Shown here piece by piece: positions 1-8,099 of a DNA stretch of 64,000 nt. The stretch covers positions 868,001-932,000 of the forward strand of contig NZ_FNKQ01000002.1 in NCBI RefSeq assembly GCF_900100875.1. Reading direction: 5' to 3'. How positions within the stretch are numbered: the first letter of the stretch is position 1; each line of letters opens with the position of its first letter. The notes under the pieces were generated by a model that did no database searches, was not told where the DNA came from, and saw only the letters and a list, made by a program, of their open reading frames with translations. A program made the position numbers and the translations under genes. This DNA is from Halopelagius longus (GTDB lineage: Archaea > Halobacteriota > Halobacteria > Halobacteriales > Haloferacaceae).

Positions 1-428
1 TCCTCGTCGAGTACGCCCGCGAGGAGTTGGGCGAGAAGAAGGCGAACGCGGTCCGTCGGTACCTCGAAGTCAACGGCGGCGACCCGACGGGCGAACGCGT
101 CGCCGACGTGGACTACTGCGGCAACGTCCACCCCACGCAGTTCTGGCAGGGGTACAGCCTCGGAAACGTCCGCGACAGGCCGTTCGGAGCCATCTGGGAG
201 GACGAGTCGAACCCCCTCCTGACCGCCCTCCGGGAGCGAGAGGAACACTTGACGGGGCGGTGCGCCGACTGCCGGTATCGGGACATCTGCCGCGGCGCAT
301 CCCGCCTCCGCGCCATCGCCACCGAGGGCGACGTGTTCGCCCCCGACCCGCAGTGTTACCTCACCGAAGCCGAGCGACGCGGGTCGGACCCCGCGGACCC
401 CGCAGGGACGGGGACGGCGGCGGACTGA
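1..428 (+). CDS. Radical SAM/SPASM-type protein, C-terminal part (5' truncated by window)
   Basis: The reading frame is open from the window edge and ends with TGA at 426-428, so only the C-terminal ~141 residues are visible. They contain a DYCGNVHPTQFW segment followed by CADCRYRDICRGASRLRA and a late Cys. This arrangement is typical of the SPASM domain that binds auxiliary iron-sulfur clusters in radical SAM enzymes of the heme/heme d1 branch (AhbD/NirJ-like) and of related haloarchaeal pseudo-SAM/SPASM proteins. The radical SAM CxxxCxxC motif would lie upstream of the window, so the reaction cannot be assigned. The gene is followed convergently by a universal stress protein gene 11 bp away. 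Confidence 0.7.
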   Translation, partial: LVEYAREELGEKKANAVRRYLEVNGGDPTGERVADVDYCGNVHPTQFWQGYSLGNVRDRPFGAIWEDESNPLLTALREREEHLTGRCADCRYRDICRGASRLRAIATEGDVFAPDPQCYLTEAERRGSDPADPAGTGTAAD

Positions 429-439
429 GTCCCACGCCG

Positions 440-877
440 CTACTCTTCTTCGCGGACGGTCAACACCGGGGCGTCGCACCGCCGGACGACCCGTTCGGTG
501 ACGCTCCCGATGAGGGCGCGCCGCAGGCCCGTCCGGCCGTGCGTCCCCATCACCACGAGGTCAGCCCCCGCGTCCGCCGCGGCGTCGAGAATCTCGACGT
601 GCGGGATGCCTATCAGCACCTCCGTCTCCGCGCGGACGCCCGCCTCCTCGGCGCGTTCGGCGGCGTCGCCGACCACCCGTTCCGCCCGCGCGCGGAGCGA
701 ACTGCGCACGCCGTCGAGCGGTACGCTCTCGGGCGACAGCATGCCCACGTCGCCCACGTCAACGACCGAGAGGATGCGGAGCGTCGCGTCGTACGTCCGC
801 GCGAGGTCTATCGCCCGGTCGAGGGCGGCGTCCGCCGGGTCGCTTCCGTCGGTGGGGACGAGAATCGTCCGGTACAT
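440..877 (-). CDS. Universal stress protein, UspA family, single domain
   Basis: This 145-residue protein starts at an ATG read from 877 (MYRTILVPTDGS), the usual Usp N-terminus; the longer open frame upstream is basic and unlike the family. The nucleotide-binding signature is complete: VVMGTHGRTGLRRALIGSV, matching G-2x-G-9x-G-(S/T), followed by VVRRCDAPVLTV. Such proteins are small cytoplasmic ATP-binding proteins linked to stress and energy state, but a specific role is not visible. It is divergent from the tandem Usp gene at 978, and the two share about 100 bp of promoter space. Confidence 0.88.
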   Translation of the reverse strand: MYRTILVPTDGSDPADAALDRAIDLARTYDATLRILSVVDVGDVGMLSPESVPLDGVRSSLRARAERVVGDAAERAEEAGVRAETEVLIGIPHVEILDAAADAGADLVVMGTHGRTGLRRALIGSVTERVVRRCDAPVLTVREEE

Positions 878-977
878 ACGGGGTCGTACGCGCCGCAGGT
901 CCGTGTAGCCACCGCCGATTCGGACGGAATCGGAAACTGCCTCCGCTTTTTTCTCTCTCGGCCCCCTACCGCGCGCC

Positions 978-1835
978 ATGGACGGACTCGACTCCTGCGA
1001 CCGCGTTCTCGTTCCCACCGACCGCGACGACGACGTGGTCGCCTTAGACCACGCCGTCGAAATCGCCCGCCGGTGCGACGCCGAACTGTACGTTCTGTCG
1101 GTCGTGAACCCCTACGGCATGTCGACGGTGGCCGACCGAACGGAGGCGGAGTCGCGCGCCGAGGACGTGGTGACCGCCGCCGCCGAGAGAGCCCGCGAGG
1201 AGGGCGTAGACGCCGACTGGGCCGTCGAGACGGGAGAGCCGAGTAAACAGATACTGGAGACGGTAGACCGGACGGACTCCGACGTGGTGGCGATGGGGAC
1301 GCACGGGCGACGCGGCGTCGAGCGATACGTGGTCGGAAGCGTCGCCGAGAAAGTCGTCCGCCACTCGCCGGTTCCGGTGTTGACGGTCAGAATCGACGCG
1401 CCCGGCGAACTACCGTACCGGGAGGTGGTCGTCCCGACGGACGGAAGCGAGGCGAACGACCCCGCCGAGGTGTGGGGCGTGGGCGTCGCGGCGGCGTTCG
1501 ACGCGGAGGTCCACGCCCTCTCGGTCGTCGGGTCCTCAGGGATCTCCGGCGGGGGCGCGGGCGAGGAGGATTCCGCGGAGGCGGCGGTCGAAGAGGTCCT
1601 CGAACGGGCCGAACGGGCGGACGCGGCGGCGGTTAGCGCTGTCGAACGCGGCGACCCCGCCGAGGAGATTATCGCCTACTCCGATGCGGCGGGCGGCGAC
1701 CTCGTGGTGATGGGGACCCACGGCCGGACGGGCCTGAAGCACGCCGTCATCGGGAGCGTCGCCGAGAACGTCGTCCGCCGCTCACCGGTTCCGGTCCTCA
1801 CCGTCCCCGGCGACGGCGGCGAACGAGGGGCGTGA
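978..1835 (+). CDS. Tandem universal stress protein (two UspA domains)
   Basis: This 285-residue protein consists of two Usp domains. Domain 1 covers about residues 1-140 (begins DRVLVPTDRDDD, signature GTHGRRGVERYVVGS). Domain 2 covers about 145-280 (begins YREVVVPTDGSEA, signature GTHGRTGLKHAVIGS). Both keep the ATP-binding G-2x-G-9x-G-S pattern, so both halves may bind nucleotide and form an intramolecular version of the usual Usp dimer. The stop overlaps the GTG start of the next gene (mobA) by 4 bp (GTGA), which suggests translational coupling, although no functional link between the two is known to me. Confidence 0.88.
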   Translation: MDGLDSCDRVLVPTDRDDDVVALDHAVEIARRCDAELYVLSVVNPYGMSTVADRTEAESRAEDVVTAAAERAREEGVDADWAVETGEPSKQILETVDRTDSDVVAMGTHGRRGVERYVVGSVAEKVVRHSPVPVLTVRIDAPGELPYREVVVPTDGSEANDPAEVWGVGVAAAFDAEVHALSVVGSSGISGGGAGEEDSAEAAVEEVLERAERADAAAVSAVERGDPAEEIIAYSDAAGGDLVVMGTHGRTGLKHAVIGSVAENVVRRSPVPVLTVPGDGGERGA

Positions 1836-2497
1836 CGCCGGTGTCCGACGCGAACCGGGCGGGCGAGGTGGCCGACGGCGCGTTCGAGGGAGTCGTCCTC
1901 GGCGGCGGGTACTCGACTCGCTTCGGCGACGAGGACAAGGCCCTCGCGGAACTGCGGGGGCGTCCCCTCCTCGCGCACGTCGTCTCCCGACTGGGGAGGG
2001 TCTGCGACCGGGTCGTCCTCAACTGCCGCGAGGAACAGGCCGAGTCGCACCGCGCGGCCGTCGAGAACTGCGACGTGCCCGTCGCCGTCGCCGTGGACCC
2101 GGAACCGGACCGCGGTCCGATGGCCGGCATCGCCGCCGGACTCCGCGCCGTCGAAGCGGAGTACGCCGCCGTCGTCGCCTGCGACATGCCGTTTCTCGAC
2201 CCGGAGTTCCTCCGCTACCTCCGCCGGCGCGCCGAGGGGCGCGACGCCGCCGTCCCGCAACGCGAGGACGAGTGGTACCAGACGACGCAGGCCGTCTACA
2301 GCGCGGCGGCGATGGCCGACGCCTGCGAACGCGCACTCGAACGCGGCGAGGGGAAGATACTGGCCGCACTCGAGGAGTTAGACTGGGCGACGGTCGGCGA
2401 GGCGGACATCGAAGCGCACGCCGCCGCCGACACCTTCGAGAACGTCAACACCCGCGAGGAGTTGGCCGCGGCGGAGCGGAAACTCCGAGACGAGTGA
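1832..2497 (+). CDS. mobA: Molybdenum cofactor guanylyltransferase (MobA-like)
   Basis: The 221-residue protein has the nucleotidyltransferase signature near the N-terminus, GVVLGGGYSTRFGDEDKALAEL, matching LaGGxSxRfGxDKA, and a later ACDMPFLDPEF segment matching the metal-binding ACDMPF motif of MobA. MobA transfers GMP to molybdopterin to make the bis-MGD-type cofactor; close relatives (MocA, CofC) use CTP or other substrates, so nucleotide specificity is inferred. The GTG at 1832 overlaps the preceding stop; a second GTG at 1841 is possible. It converges on a YqeC-like gene with only 3 bp between stops, a pairing that fits molybdoenzyme maturation. Confidence 0.85.
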   Translation: MTPVSDANRAGEVADGAFEGVVLGGGYSTRFGDEDKALAELRGRPLLAHVVSRLGRVCDRVVLNCREEQAESHRAAVENCDVPVAVAVDPEPDRGPMAGIAAGLRAVEAEYAAVVACDMPFLDPEFLRYLRRRAEGRDAAVPQREDEWYQTTQAVYSAAAMADACERALERGEGKILAALEELDWATVGEADIEAHAAADTFENVNTREELAAAERKLRDE

Positions 2498-2500
2498 CGG

Positions 2501-3247
2501 TCAGCGCTCGACGGTATCGACGACGGGGTCGTCGGCGATCATCCGCGTGAGGAGCACGCGGTCCACCGCCGACGCCGACGTACCGTCGAGGACGCCGCGC
2601 GCTATCTTCCGGCCCGTCTCGGCGAGTTCGGGCGTATCGACCATGTTGATCACCGGAACCGCGCGCGCTCCCTCCGGGACGCCTTTCAGGCCGCCGTCCT
2701 CGTGGGCGAGGACCGCCGCGACGTGCGACGGGCGAATCTCCTCGCCCTCCTCGACGTCCGCGAGTCCGCTCACCCTCTCGGGGCGGTGGACCGCCCGTTC
2801 GGAGAGGGGTTCGCCGACGACGCGCGCCGACGCGACGGGGAGGACGTGCGTGGCCGCCGACGGTATCTGCGGTTCGCGGTCGTTCGGGGCCTTCAGCAGG
2901 CGGTTCCGCGCGCCGTCGGCCTTCACCAGGAGGGGGCCGACGCCCGCGGCGGCGAGTCCGTCCACGACGCCGGGGTCGTAGCCGAAGTAGCGGTCCTCGC
3001 GTTCGCGTTCGGGGACGAGACCCAACGGCCGCCGCGCCTCCGCATCGGCCGCCGCCTCGGGATCCGTCGTCACGACGACCCGTTCGACCTCCTCGTCGAA
3101 TATCGGGATTCGGACGGTGGCGGTGACGACGCCGTCCGTCTCCGCGGCGAGGCGGTAGAGCGTCGTCTTCTTACCGCCCGCGCCGACGGCGGCGACGACC
3201 GAGTCGTCGTCGAGTTCGAGCGTCTCCGAGAGCGACGGTACGGTCAC
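2501..3247 (-). CDS. yqeC: YqeC-like protein, putative selenium/molybdenum hydroxylase accessory protein
   Basis: I chose the GTG at 3247 (VTVPSLSETLEL) because a GAGGTG Shine-Dalgarno lies 8 nt upstream and the longer frame adds only an arginine-rich tail. The 248-residue protein has a P-loop-like VGAGGKKTT near residue 23, and later LVKADGARNRLLKAP, the pattern of the YqeC family. YqeC is known from comparative genomics as an accessory gene for selenium-dependent molybdenum hydroxylases; in haloarchaea its role is uncertain because many lack selenoproteins. Its convergent neighbour is mobA, supporting a role with the molybdenum cofactor. Confidence 0.75.
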   Translation of the reverse strand: MTVPSLSETLELDDDSVVAAVGAGGKKTTLYRLAAETDGVVTATVRIPIFDEEVERVVVTTDPEAAADAEARRPLGLVPEREREDRYFGYDPGVVDGLAAAGVGPLLVKADGARNRLLKAPNDREPQIPSAATHVLPVASARVVGEPLSERAVHRPERVSGLADVEEGEEIRPSHVAAVLAHEDGGLKGVPEGARAVPVINMVDTPELAETGRKIARGVLDGTSASAVDRVLLTRMIADDPVVDTVER

Positions 3248-3393
3248 TGGTGGGTCACCTCGGCGAAACCGTGGCGCGGCGGACGGATAGGCGTTTCTTC
3301 GACGGCGCGTCGCTGCTTCGGACCACCCGCCGGCACCCCGCCCCCGGGCCACCGAAGCGTCACGCTTACTCTCCCCCGCCGGCAGGTTTCGGT

Positions 3394-4377
3394 ATGAACG
3401 TCCCCTGCGTCCGCGTCCCGCGAACCGACGGCGAGGCGACGCGCCGCGCCCTCGCGGAGGCGGACTGTATCGACCGGGACTTCGAGATTGCGGTCAAAGA
3501 CGGACACCTCCACATCCCCGTGACCGACGCCGCGGCGGTTCCCGAGGAGTTCGAGGTGGTCGAGTTCGACGCCGAGGCCCGGAGTCAGCAACGGACGCCC
3601 GCCGACGTCCTCGGCTTCGAACCGACGTACGAACGACTGGGCGACATCGTCATCGTAGACGAGGACGACGACGAACGCGCCCGCGAGATAGCCGACGCCG
3701 TCGTCGAATCCGACCTCCCCGCAGACACCGTCGTCAACCGGGCCTCGAAGGTCAAGGGCGAACTGCGCGTCCGCGATTGGGACGTGCTCGCGGGCGAGGA
3801 CACGGAAGTCGTCCACCGCGAGTACGGCTGTGAGTTCCTCTTGGACATCGCTGAGGTGTACTTCTCGCCGCGACTGGCGACGGAGCGACACCGCGTGGCC
3901 GAACAGGTCGAGTCCGGCGAGAACGCCTTCGACATGTTCGCCGGCGTCGGTCCGTTCGTCGTCCCGTTCGCCAAGCGAGGCGCGGCGGTGGTCGGGTGCG
4001 ACCTGAACGAGGCGGCGATTCGGTACCTCCGCGAGAACGCCCGACGCAACGGCGTCGAAGACCGAGTGACCGCCGTCCACGGCGACGTTCGCGAGGTGGC
4101 CGAAGAGTACGAGGGGTGGGCCGACCGAATCGTGATGAACCTCCCCCACAGCGCCGACGACTTCCTCGACACCGCAGTCCGACTCGCCGGCGACGACTGC
4201 GTGATTCACTACTACGACATCCAACACGAAGACGACCCGTACGGCCCCGGAATCTCGGCGATTCGCGACGCCGCGGAACCGACGTACGACGTGGAGGTGC
4301 TGGCCGAACACACCGTACGGTCGTACGCGCCGCACGAACTGAACGTGTGCGTGGATGTCAGGCTCACCTCGCGATAA
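3394..4377 (+). CDS. trm5: tRNA (guanine(37)-N1)-methyltransferase Trm5
   Basis: The 327-residue protein starts at MNVPCVRVPRTDGE (ATG 3394); the upstream extension is basic and low in acidic residues, unlike a haloarchaeal N-terminus. The C-terminal half is a Rossmann methyltransferase with FDMFAGVGPFVVPFAKRG (SAM-binding loop) and NLPHSADDFLDTA (the NLPxxA/S catalytic motif IV of Trm5). Archaeal Trm5 makes m1G37 in tRNAs reading CNN codons, preventing +1 frameshifting. A short helical D1-like N-terminal region of about 60 residues is followed by the D2 and D3 domains. The gene lies just upstream of tRNA-Thr, which may be chance. Confidence 0.9.
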   Translation: MNVPCVRVPRTDGEATRRALAEADCIDRDFEIAVKDGHLHIPVTDAAAVPEEFEVVEFDAEARSQQRTPADVLGFEPTYERLGDIVIVDEDDDERAREIADAVVESDLPADTVVNRASKVKGELRVRDWDVLAGEDTEVVHREYGCEFLLDIAEVYFSPRLATERHRVAEQVESGENAFDMFAGVGPFVVPFAKRGAAVVGCDLNEAAIRYLRENARRNGVEDRVTAVHGDVREVAEEYEGWADRIVMNLPHSADDFLDTAVRLAGDDCVIHYYDIQHEDDPYGPGISAIRDAAEPTYDVEVLAEHTVRSYAPHELNVCVDVRLTSR

Positions 4378-4432
4378 TTCGGAAGCCTTTTCTTGTTCAT
4401 CGGGCTACCTGAGAGTGCACGACGACGTGAGC

Positions 4433-4505
4433 GCCGGTGTAGCTCAGCTGGCAGAGCGATTCCTTCGTAAGGAATAGGCCGAGGGTTCAAATCCCTCCAC
4501 CGGCT
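4433..4505 (+). tRNA. tRNA-Thr (anticodon CGT)
   Basis: A full cloverleaf can be folded. The acceptor stem is GCCGGTG/CACCGGC with discriminator T at 4505. The D-arm is GCTC...GAGC. The anticodon stem is ATTCC/GGAAT with loop TTCGTAA, giving anticodon CGT at 4466-4468, which reads ACG threonine codons. The T-arm is GAGGG-TTCAAAT-CCCTC. CCA is not encoded, as is usual in haloarchaea. No intron is seen. Its 3' end is the left border of a lower-GC segment. Confidence 0.96.
4492..4504 (+). repeat. 3' end of tRNA-Thr, candidate attachment-site copy 1
   Basis: The 13 bases covering the end of the T-stem and the 3' acceptor strand (TCCCTCCACCGGC) recur with one mismatch at 7839-7851 on the same strand. 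tRNA 3' ends are classical integrase target sites in archaea. This copy belongs to the intact tRNA. Confidence 0.35.
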
Positions 4506-4673
4506 TTATTCTGCGACGAACTTCACGGGGTGCGTAGCGACGAGTCCGTGAGCGTCGAACGGGTGATTGGTGGAGCCAACGAAGGAGCGTACCTGTGAGC
4601 GACTGTCGTTCAGAAGATAGCCATATCCCGACACGAACTCCGACAGGTCGTCTCGCCTGATTCGATGCGGGAG

Positions 4674-6863
4674 TTACGACGAGTTCTGTAGCTTCACGAG
4701 GACGATCGTCTTGTCTTCGAGCGGTCTCTGTCCGATCTTTCGGTACGGTCGGTCGAGAGACTCTACCCGGTCCCGATGAAGGACCAAGTACTGAACGCTA
4801 CCGTCCACCTCGCTCAGTTCGATCGATTCGAGACTGTGGTCCGCGTAAAACGCCCACGTAAAGTGCACCGACCCGACCGCGTGGCGGCCGACATACACTC
4901 GTTCTTCGGCTGGCACCCCGGAGTCGACGAGGTTACCCGCCGCCTTCTGTTCCTGCATCCTTTCCTTTGAGAGCGATGGGGGTGCCCCGACAAACGCGAC
5001 TACAACAAATACAGCAAGTGCTACCGGAACGATGTTCGACGCGATGTGATAACCTCCGTCGCTCATCCCATCTGTGAAGATTCGTTTGACGGTGGGAAAA
5101 AGCAGGATTGCGCCGACTACGACGGCGATTCCGAGCAAAAATTGGACGCCAGTTACGAGCTCTCCCGAAAGTAGATGTTGTGTTCTCGGTTCTGCAAACG
5201 GTGAAAACTCCGCCATTCGGAACGAGAACAAGAGCGTGAGTGCTGTTCCGACCAGAACACCGACGATCGCGGTCGGTTCTCGGCGCAGGGCCAGTGAGAA
5301 TAGCCAGCCCACGAGGAGCGAGAAGGGTACGTAGGCGGGAATGATGTACCATTGGTGGTTGCCGGTATAGACGAAGAAGAGCATCGTCGAGACGCCCCAC
5401 CAACAGAGGAAGAGAGGGGTAAGAGAGGTCATGTCGTCCCGGTCGGTGGAGAGATCTCTCGTGACCAAGGCAGCGGGAATCAGGAAGTACACCCACGGGT
5501 CGAAATGGACTAAGAAGTTCTTGAAGTAGGGGTACTTCATGAATCCGAACATCGCGCCCTCTACAGTGTACATACTGGACTCGGTCGCACGAGTGAGAAC
5601 CTGTTCGATGAATATCTCCCGGATGAACTGCTCACCGTAAGTCGCCCAAGCGAGAATTGGCCACGGGAGTAGAACTGCACCGCCGACTCCGAGCCCACGA
5701 ACGAAATCCTTCGTCAGGAACACGCGATAGTTCACGAAAACGAGCGGAAGAACTGCTATCGCGAAAATCCCCGCACCGAACCCCTTGACGAGAACCGTGA
5801 GAGCGCCGACGAGACCGACTGCGGGGAACAACCCTGAACGATCCTCTCTCACCGCTTTCAACACAAGGTAGACGAAGGCCGCACCGAGCAACGTATTGAG
5901 CATGTCCGTCCCGCCGGTACGGCCAGCGTTATTGCCGGCACAGATGTACGGGACTACCAAGAAAATTAATCCAGAGAAGTATCCGACTTCCCGACCGTGG
6001 AGTTCTTTCCCGAAGAAGAATATCAGCACCGACGCGGCGATCGTCGCGGTCGCAGAGGGAAAGCGAGCCCCGAAAGCCGTCGTCCCGAACACGAGCATAG
6101 AAACCGCCTCTACCCAAAGCGCGAGGGGAGGTTTTTCGAGGAACGCAGCCTCCCGTATCTGTCCGCTTCCGACCATCCAGTTGACGTGCGGGAAGAGCCA
6201 GTGGCCACGGTGGACCGCATGTTGAGCCGCGTTCGCATAGATCGCCTCATCCCAGGCGATCAGCGGGTACGACCCGAGACCCCGATAGTAGATTATCGCA
6301 CCGGCGACCACGAGAGCGACCAGTAACGCCTTGTCCATCGCCGTCAGCGCGATTTGGGCCTGCAACGAGCGGAGTCGGCCGAACTTCCCTCGATTCGAGA
6401 CGGTCCGCTCAGATCCGACCGACGAGCGTATCGTCGGGGACGGACTGCCAGATGAGCCGGTCGATTCCGACGGTTGTCCCGTCGCGAGTCGAGGAGGGCC
6501 CGACGGTGAGGCCCCCGATGATGTATCCGTAGCGTCTCCTGTCGAACCAGCCGACTGCGGTTCGAGTTCTGTCTCTACTGATTCCCTTTCTTTCGAATCC
6601 GGTCGGTCCGTGTCCTCTGCGCCGTGAGACTGCTCGCGAACTGCAGCAACGAACGATTCGACGGCTTTCGCCTCGTCATCGGAGACAGTCGAACTGGGCG
6701 AAAACCCCGCCACCTTCGAGAAGTAAGACTTCGTCAGCCTGGCGGTTTCCTCACCGACATTAGCTCGATCAGCAACGCGGGTCAGATACTCGTTTATTGT
6801 CTCCGACCTCTGTTTCTCGACGCCAGAGACCGATTGAATCTCTCGTAGATCTATATCGGGCAT
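4674..6863 (-). CDS. GT-C membrane glycosyltransferase (ArnT/PMT type) with an N-terminal soluble domain
   Basis: This 729-residue protein has three parts. Residues ~1-75 are a soluble helical segment (contains TINEYLTRVADRANVGEET). Residues ~76-160 form a Ser/Thr/Gly/acidic linker. From ~179 on there are multiple transmembrane helices. The first extracytoplasmic loop carries YPLIAWDEAIYANAA with Asp-Glu at ~205-206, the catalytic/metal signature of GT-C enzymes that use polyprenyl-phosphate sugars (ArnT, protein O-mannosyltransferases, archaeal AglS). It is the downstream partner of a dolichol-phosphate-type GT2 gene 54 bp away on the same strand, so a donor maker and donor user are paired. 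GC is visibly lower than in flanking genes. Acceptor and sugar cannot be read from sequence. Confidence 0.82.
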   Translation of the reverse strand: MPDIDLREIQSVSGVEKQRSETINEYLTRVADRANVGEETARLTKSYFSKVAGFSPSSTVSDDEAKAVESFVAAVREQSHGAEDTDRPDSKERESVETELEPQSAGSTGDATDTSSGASPSGPPRLATGQPSESTGSSGSPSPTIRSSVGSERTVSNRGKFGRLRSLQAQIALTAMDKALLVALVVAGAIIYYRGLGSYPLIAWDEAIYANAAQHAVHRGHWLFPHVNWMVGSGQIREAAFLEKPPLALWVEAVSMLVFGTTAFGARFPSATATIAASVLIFFFGKELHGREVGYFSGLIFLVVPYICAGNNAGRTGGTDMLNTLLGAAFVYLVLKAVREDRSGLFPAVGLVGALTVLVKGFGAGIFAIAVLPLVFVNYRVFLTKDFVRGLGVGGAVLLPWPILAWATYGEQFIREIFIEQVLTRATESSMYTVEGAMFGFMKYPYFKNFLVHFDPWVYFLIPAALVTRDLSTDRDDMTSLTPLFLCWWGVSTMLFFVYTGNHQWYIIPAYVPFSLLVGWLFSLALRREPTAIVGVLVGTALTLLFSFRMAEFSPFAEPRTQHLLSGELVTGVQFLLGIAVVVGAILLFPTVKRIFTDGMSDGGYHIASNIVPVALAVFVVVAFVGAPPSLSKERMQEQKAAGNLVDSGVPAEERVYVGRHAVGSVHFTWAFYADHSLESIELSEVDGSVQYLVLHRDRVESLDRPYRKIGQRPLEDKTIVLVKLQNSS

Positions 6864-6917
6864 CGTTCACTCTACCTCCCCTCGCGGGCAGACGGGAACC
6901 GAGCGGTATGATTCGAG

Positions 6918-7685
6918 CTACTCACCATTGCTACCAGTTTTCATCAGCTTCGAGCGGTCTGTCTTCGTTACGTCTCGGAATCGAGGGCTAGTCGCGATCG
7001 CATCAGTGCGACGCTTCACGTCTACGAGCGCCGTGGCGAGCTCGATCGACGTCGAGATAGGATTGACCGTCGAGTCGGGGTGGTCTTCCCAATCGACGGG
7101 GACCTCCGCGATTTCGTAGCCGAGCGAACCGGCCACGCTCACGAACTCTAGATCCCACGCGAACTCAGGTTCGTAGCAGTGGTGCCCGATAGTTTCCCAC
7201 GCATCCGCCCGGACGGCCTTCGCACCGCACTGGTAGTCTCGACACTGCGTCGGGAGCATCTTCCGCGCCGCGAACGCGAAAACGTCTCCGAGAAGTCGAC
7301 GAACAACCGTCTGGTGAGCGACGATGCGCGAGGACGGATGTCGACGAGACGCGATTCCTACCTCGGCGGTGCCCTCGCTAACCTGTCGGACAACGTCCGA
7401 AAGCGACGTGGCGGGAACGGACCCGTCGGCGTCGGCGAACGCGATAACATCCGTATCCAGCGCGTCGAAACCTTCCATAATCGCAGCCCCCTTTCCACGT
7501 TGGGTGTTCGAGACGTTGACGTCCGCGACCTCTTCGAGTCGGCTGACGGTGGCCTGCTTCGGTGCGTCGATCTCGATACGAATAACCACCGGATCGAGAA
7601 CGCGTCGGACCGATTCGATGTACCGTTCGAGCGTGAGAATATCCGGTTCGTATGCCGGAATAACGACGCCAATACTATCCGTCAC
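6918..7685 (-). CDS. Family 2 glycosyltransferase, polyprenyl-phosphate sugar synthase type
   Basis: I chose the GTG at 7685 (VTDSIGVVIPAYEPD), which has a purine-rich GGGAGGGG about 6 nt upstream; a GTG at 7757 would add 24 residues with no ribosome site. The 255-residue protein has the GT-A nucleotide-sugar fold markers: GVVIPAYEP at the start, NTQRGKGAAIMEGF, and a DADG metal-binding motif (AFADADGSVP), then YQCGAKAVRADAW. No C-terminal transmembrane helices are evident, so it resembles DPM synthase/AglJ-like enzymes charging dolichol phosphate rather than the AglD type. It leads a two-gene operon with the GT-C protein. Lower GC than surroundings suggests transfer. Confidence 0.82.
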   Translation of the reverse strand: MTDSIGVVIPAYEPDILTLERYIESVRRVLDPVVIRIEIDAPKQATVSRLEEVADVNVSNTQRGKGAAIMEGFDALDTDVIAFADADGSVPATSLSDVVRQVSEGTAEVGIASRRHPSSRIVAHQTVVRRLLGDVFAFAARKMLPTQCRDYQCGAKAVRADAWETIGHHCYEPEFAWDLEFVSVAGSLGYEIAEVPVDWEDHPDSTVNPISTSIELATALVDVKRRTDAIATSPRFRDVTKTDRSKLMKTGSNGE

Positions 7686-8099
7686 GCCATCCCCTCCCTT
7701 TCCCGTACATACCTTCGGTATCACAGTTGGATCACATATATGCTTCCCCGCTGACACCTTACTCTATTCGTTCCGCACCCGTAGCCTGCTGAGAGTTTTC
7801 AATTTAATTTGACAAACAGATGTATTCTCCCCTTGTGTTCCCTCTACCGGCCAAAATATGTGGTATACGTCGATTGAGAAGAGGTACATTCCAATGGAGT
7901 CTAGCTCAGTGGTAATAATGTCAACTATCGGAGCGAAATTGGCTCTCGTTTCGATTACGATAGATCTCGGATTTCACCAAGCGATAGCAGCGCATCTTCC
8001 CTCCGTGGAGACGATGTCCCACTAAACTCAGCTGCTAGGTTCCAACGTTCACACGGTTTGCTGACTCTAACGCCGTCGGTCGAGAACCGTCGGCGAGAG
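7686..8099. other. Intergenic region, AT-richer, no convincing gene
   Basis: About 410 bp with much lower GC than the rest of the window. It should hold the promoter of the glycosyltransferase operon on the minus strand; an AAATTAAAT-like element near 7801-7810 is a weak candidate. It also holds the degenerate tRNA-Thr 3'-end copy at 7839-7851 and, 50 bp further, a stretch resembling a tRNA D-arm (TAGCTCAGTGGTA, 7902-7914) that does not fold into a tRNA. No open frame here looks coding. Confidence 0.5.
7839..7851 (+). repeat. Imperfect copy of the tRNA-Thr 3' end, candidate degenerate att site
   Basis: TCCCTCTACCGGC matches the tRNA-Thr 3' end at 4492-4504 at 12 of 13 positions, in the same orientation. 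The two copies bracket the low-GC segment that carries the two glycosyltransferase genes. No integrase is present, so if this was an integrated element it has decayed or was mobilised in trans. The match is short and could be chance. Confidence 0.3.

Noticed and set aside
260-1246. 328-codon arginine-rich frame across the two stress protein genes
   Set aside because: Very basic composition, no motifs, and it overlaps well-supported genes on both strands.
7895-7970. tRNA-like stretch with a D-arm sequence (TAGCTCAGTGGTA) and a T-loop-like GTTTCGATTAC
   Set aside because: Acceptor, D and anticodon stems do not pair, so it is not a tRNA gene; at most a decayed fragment, mentioned with the island finding.
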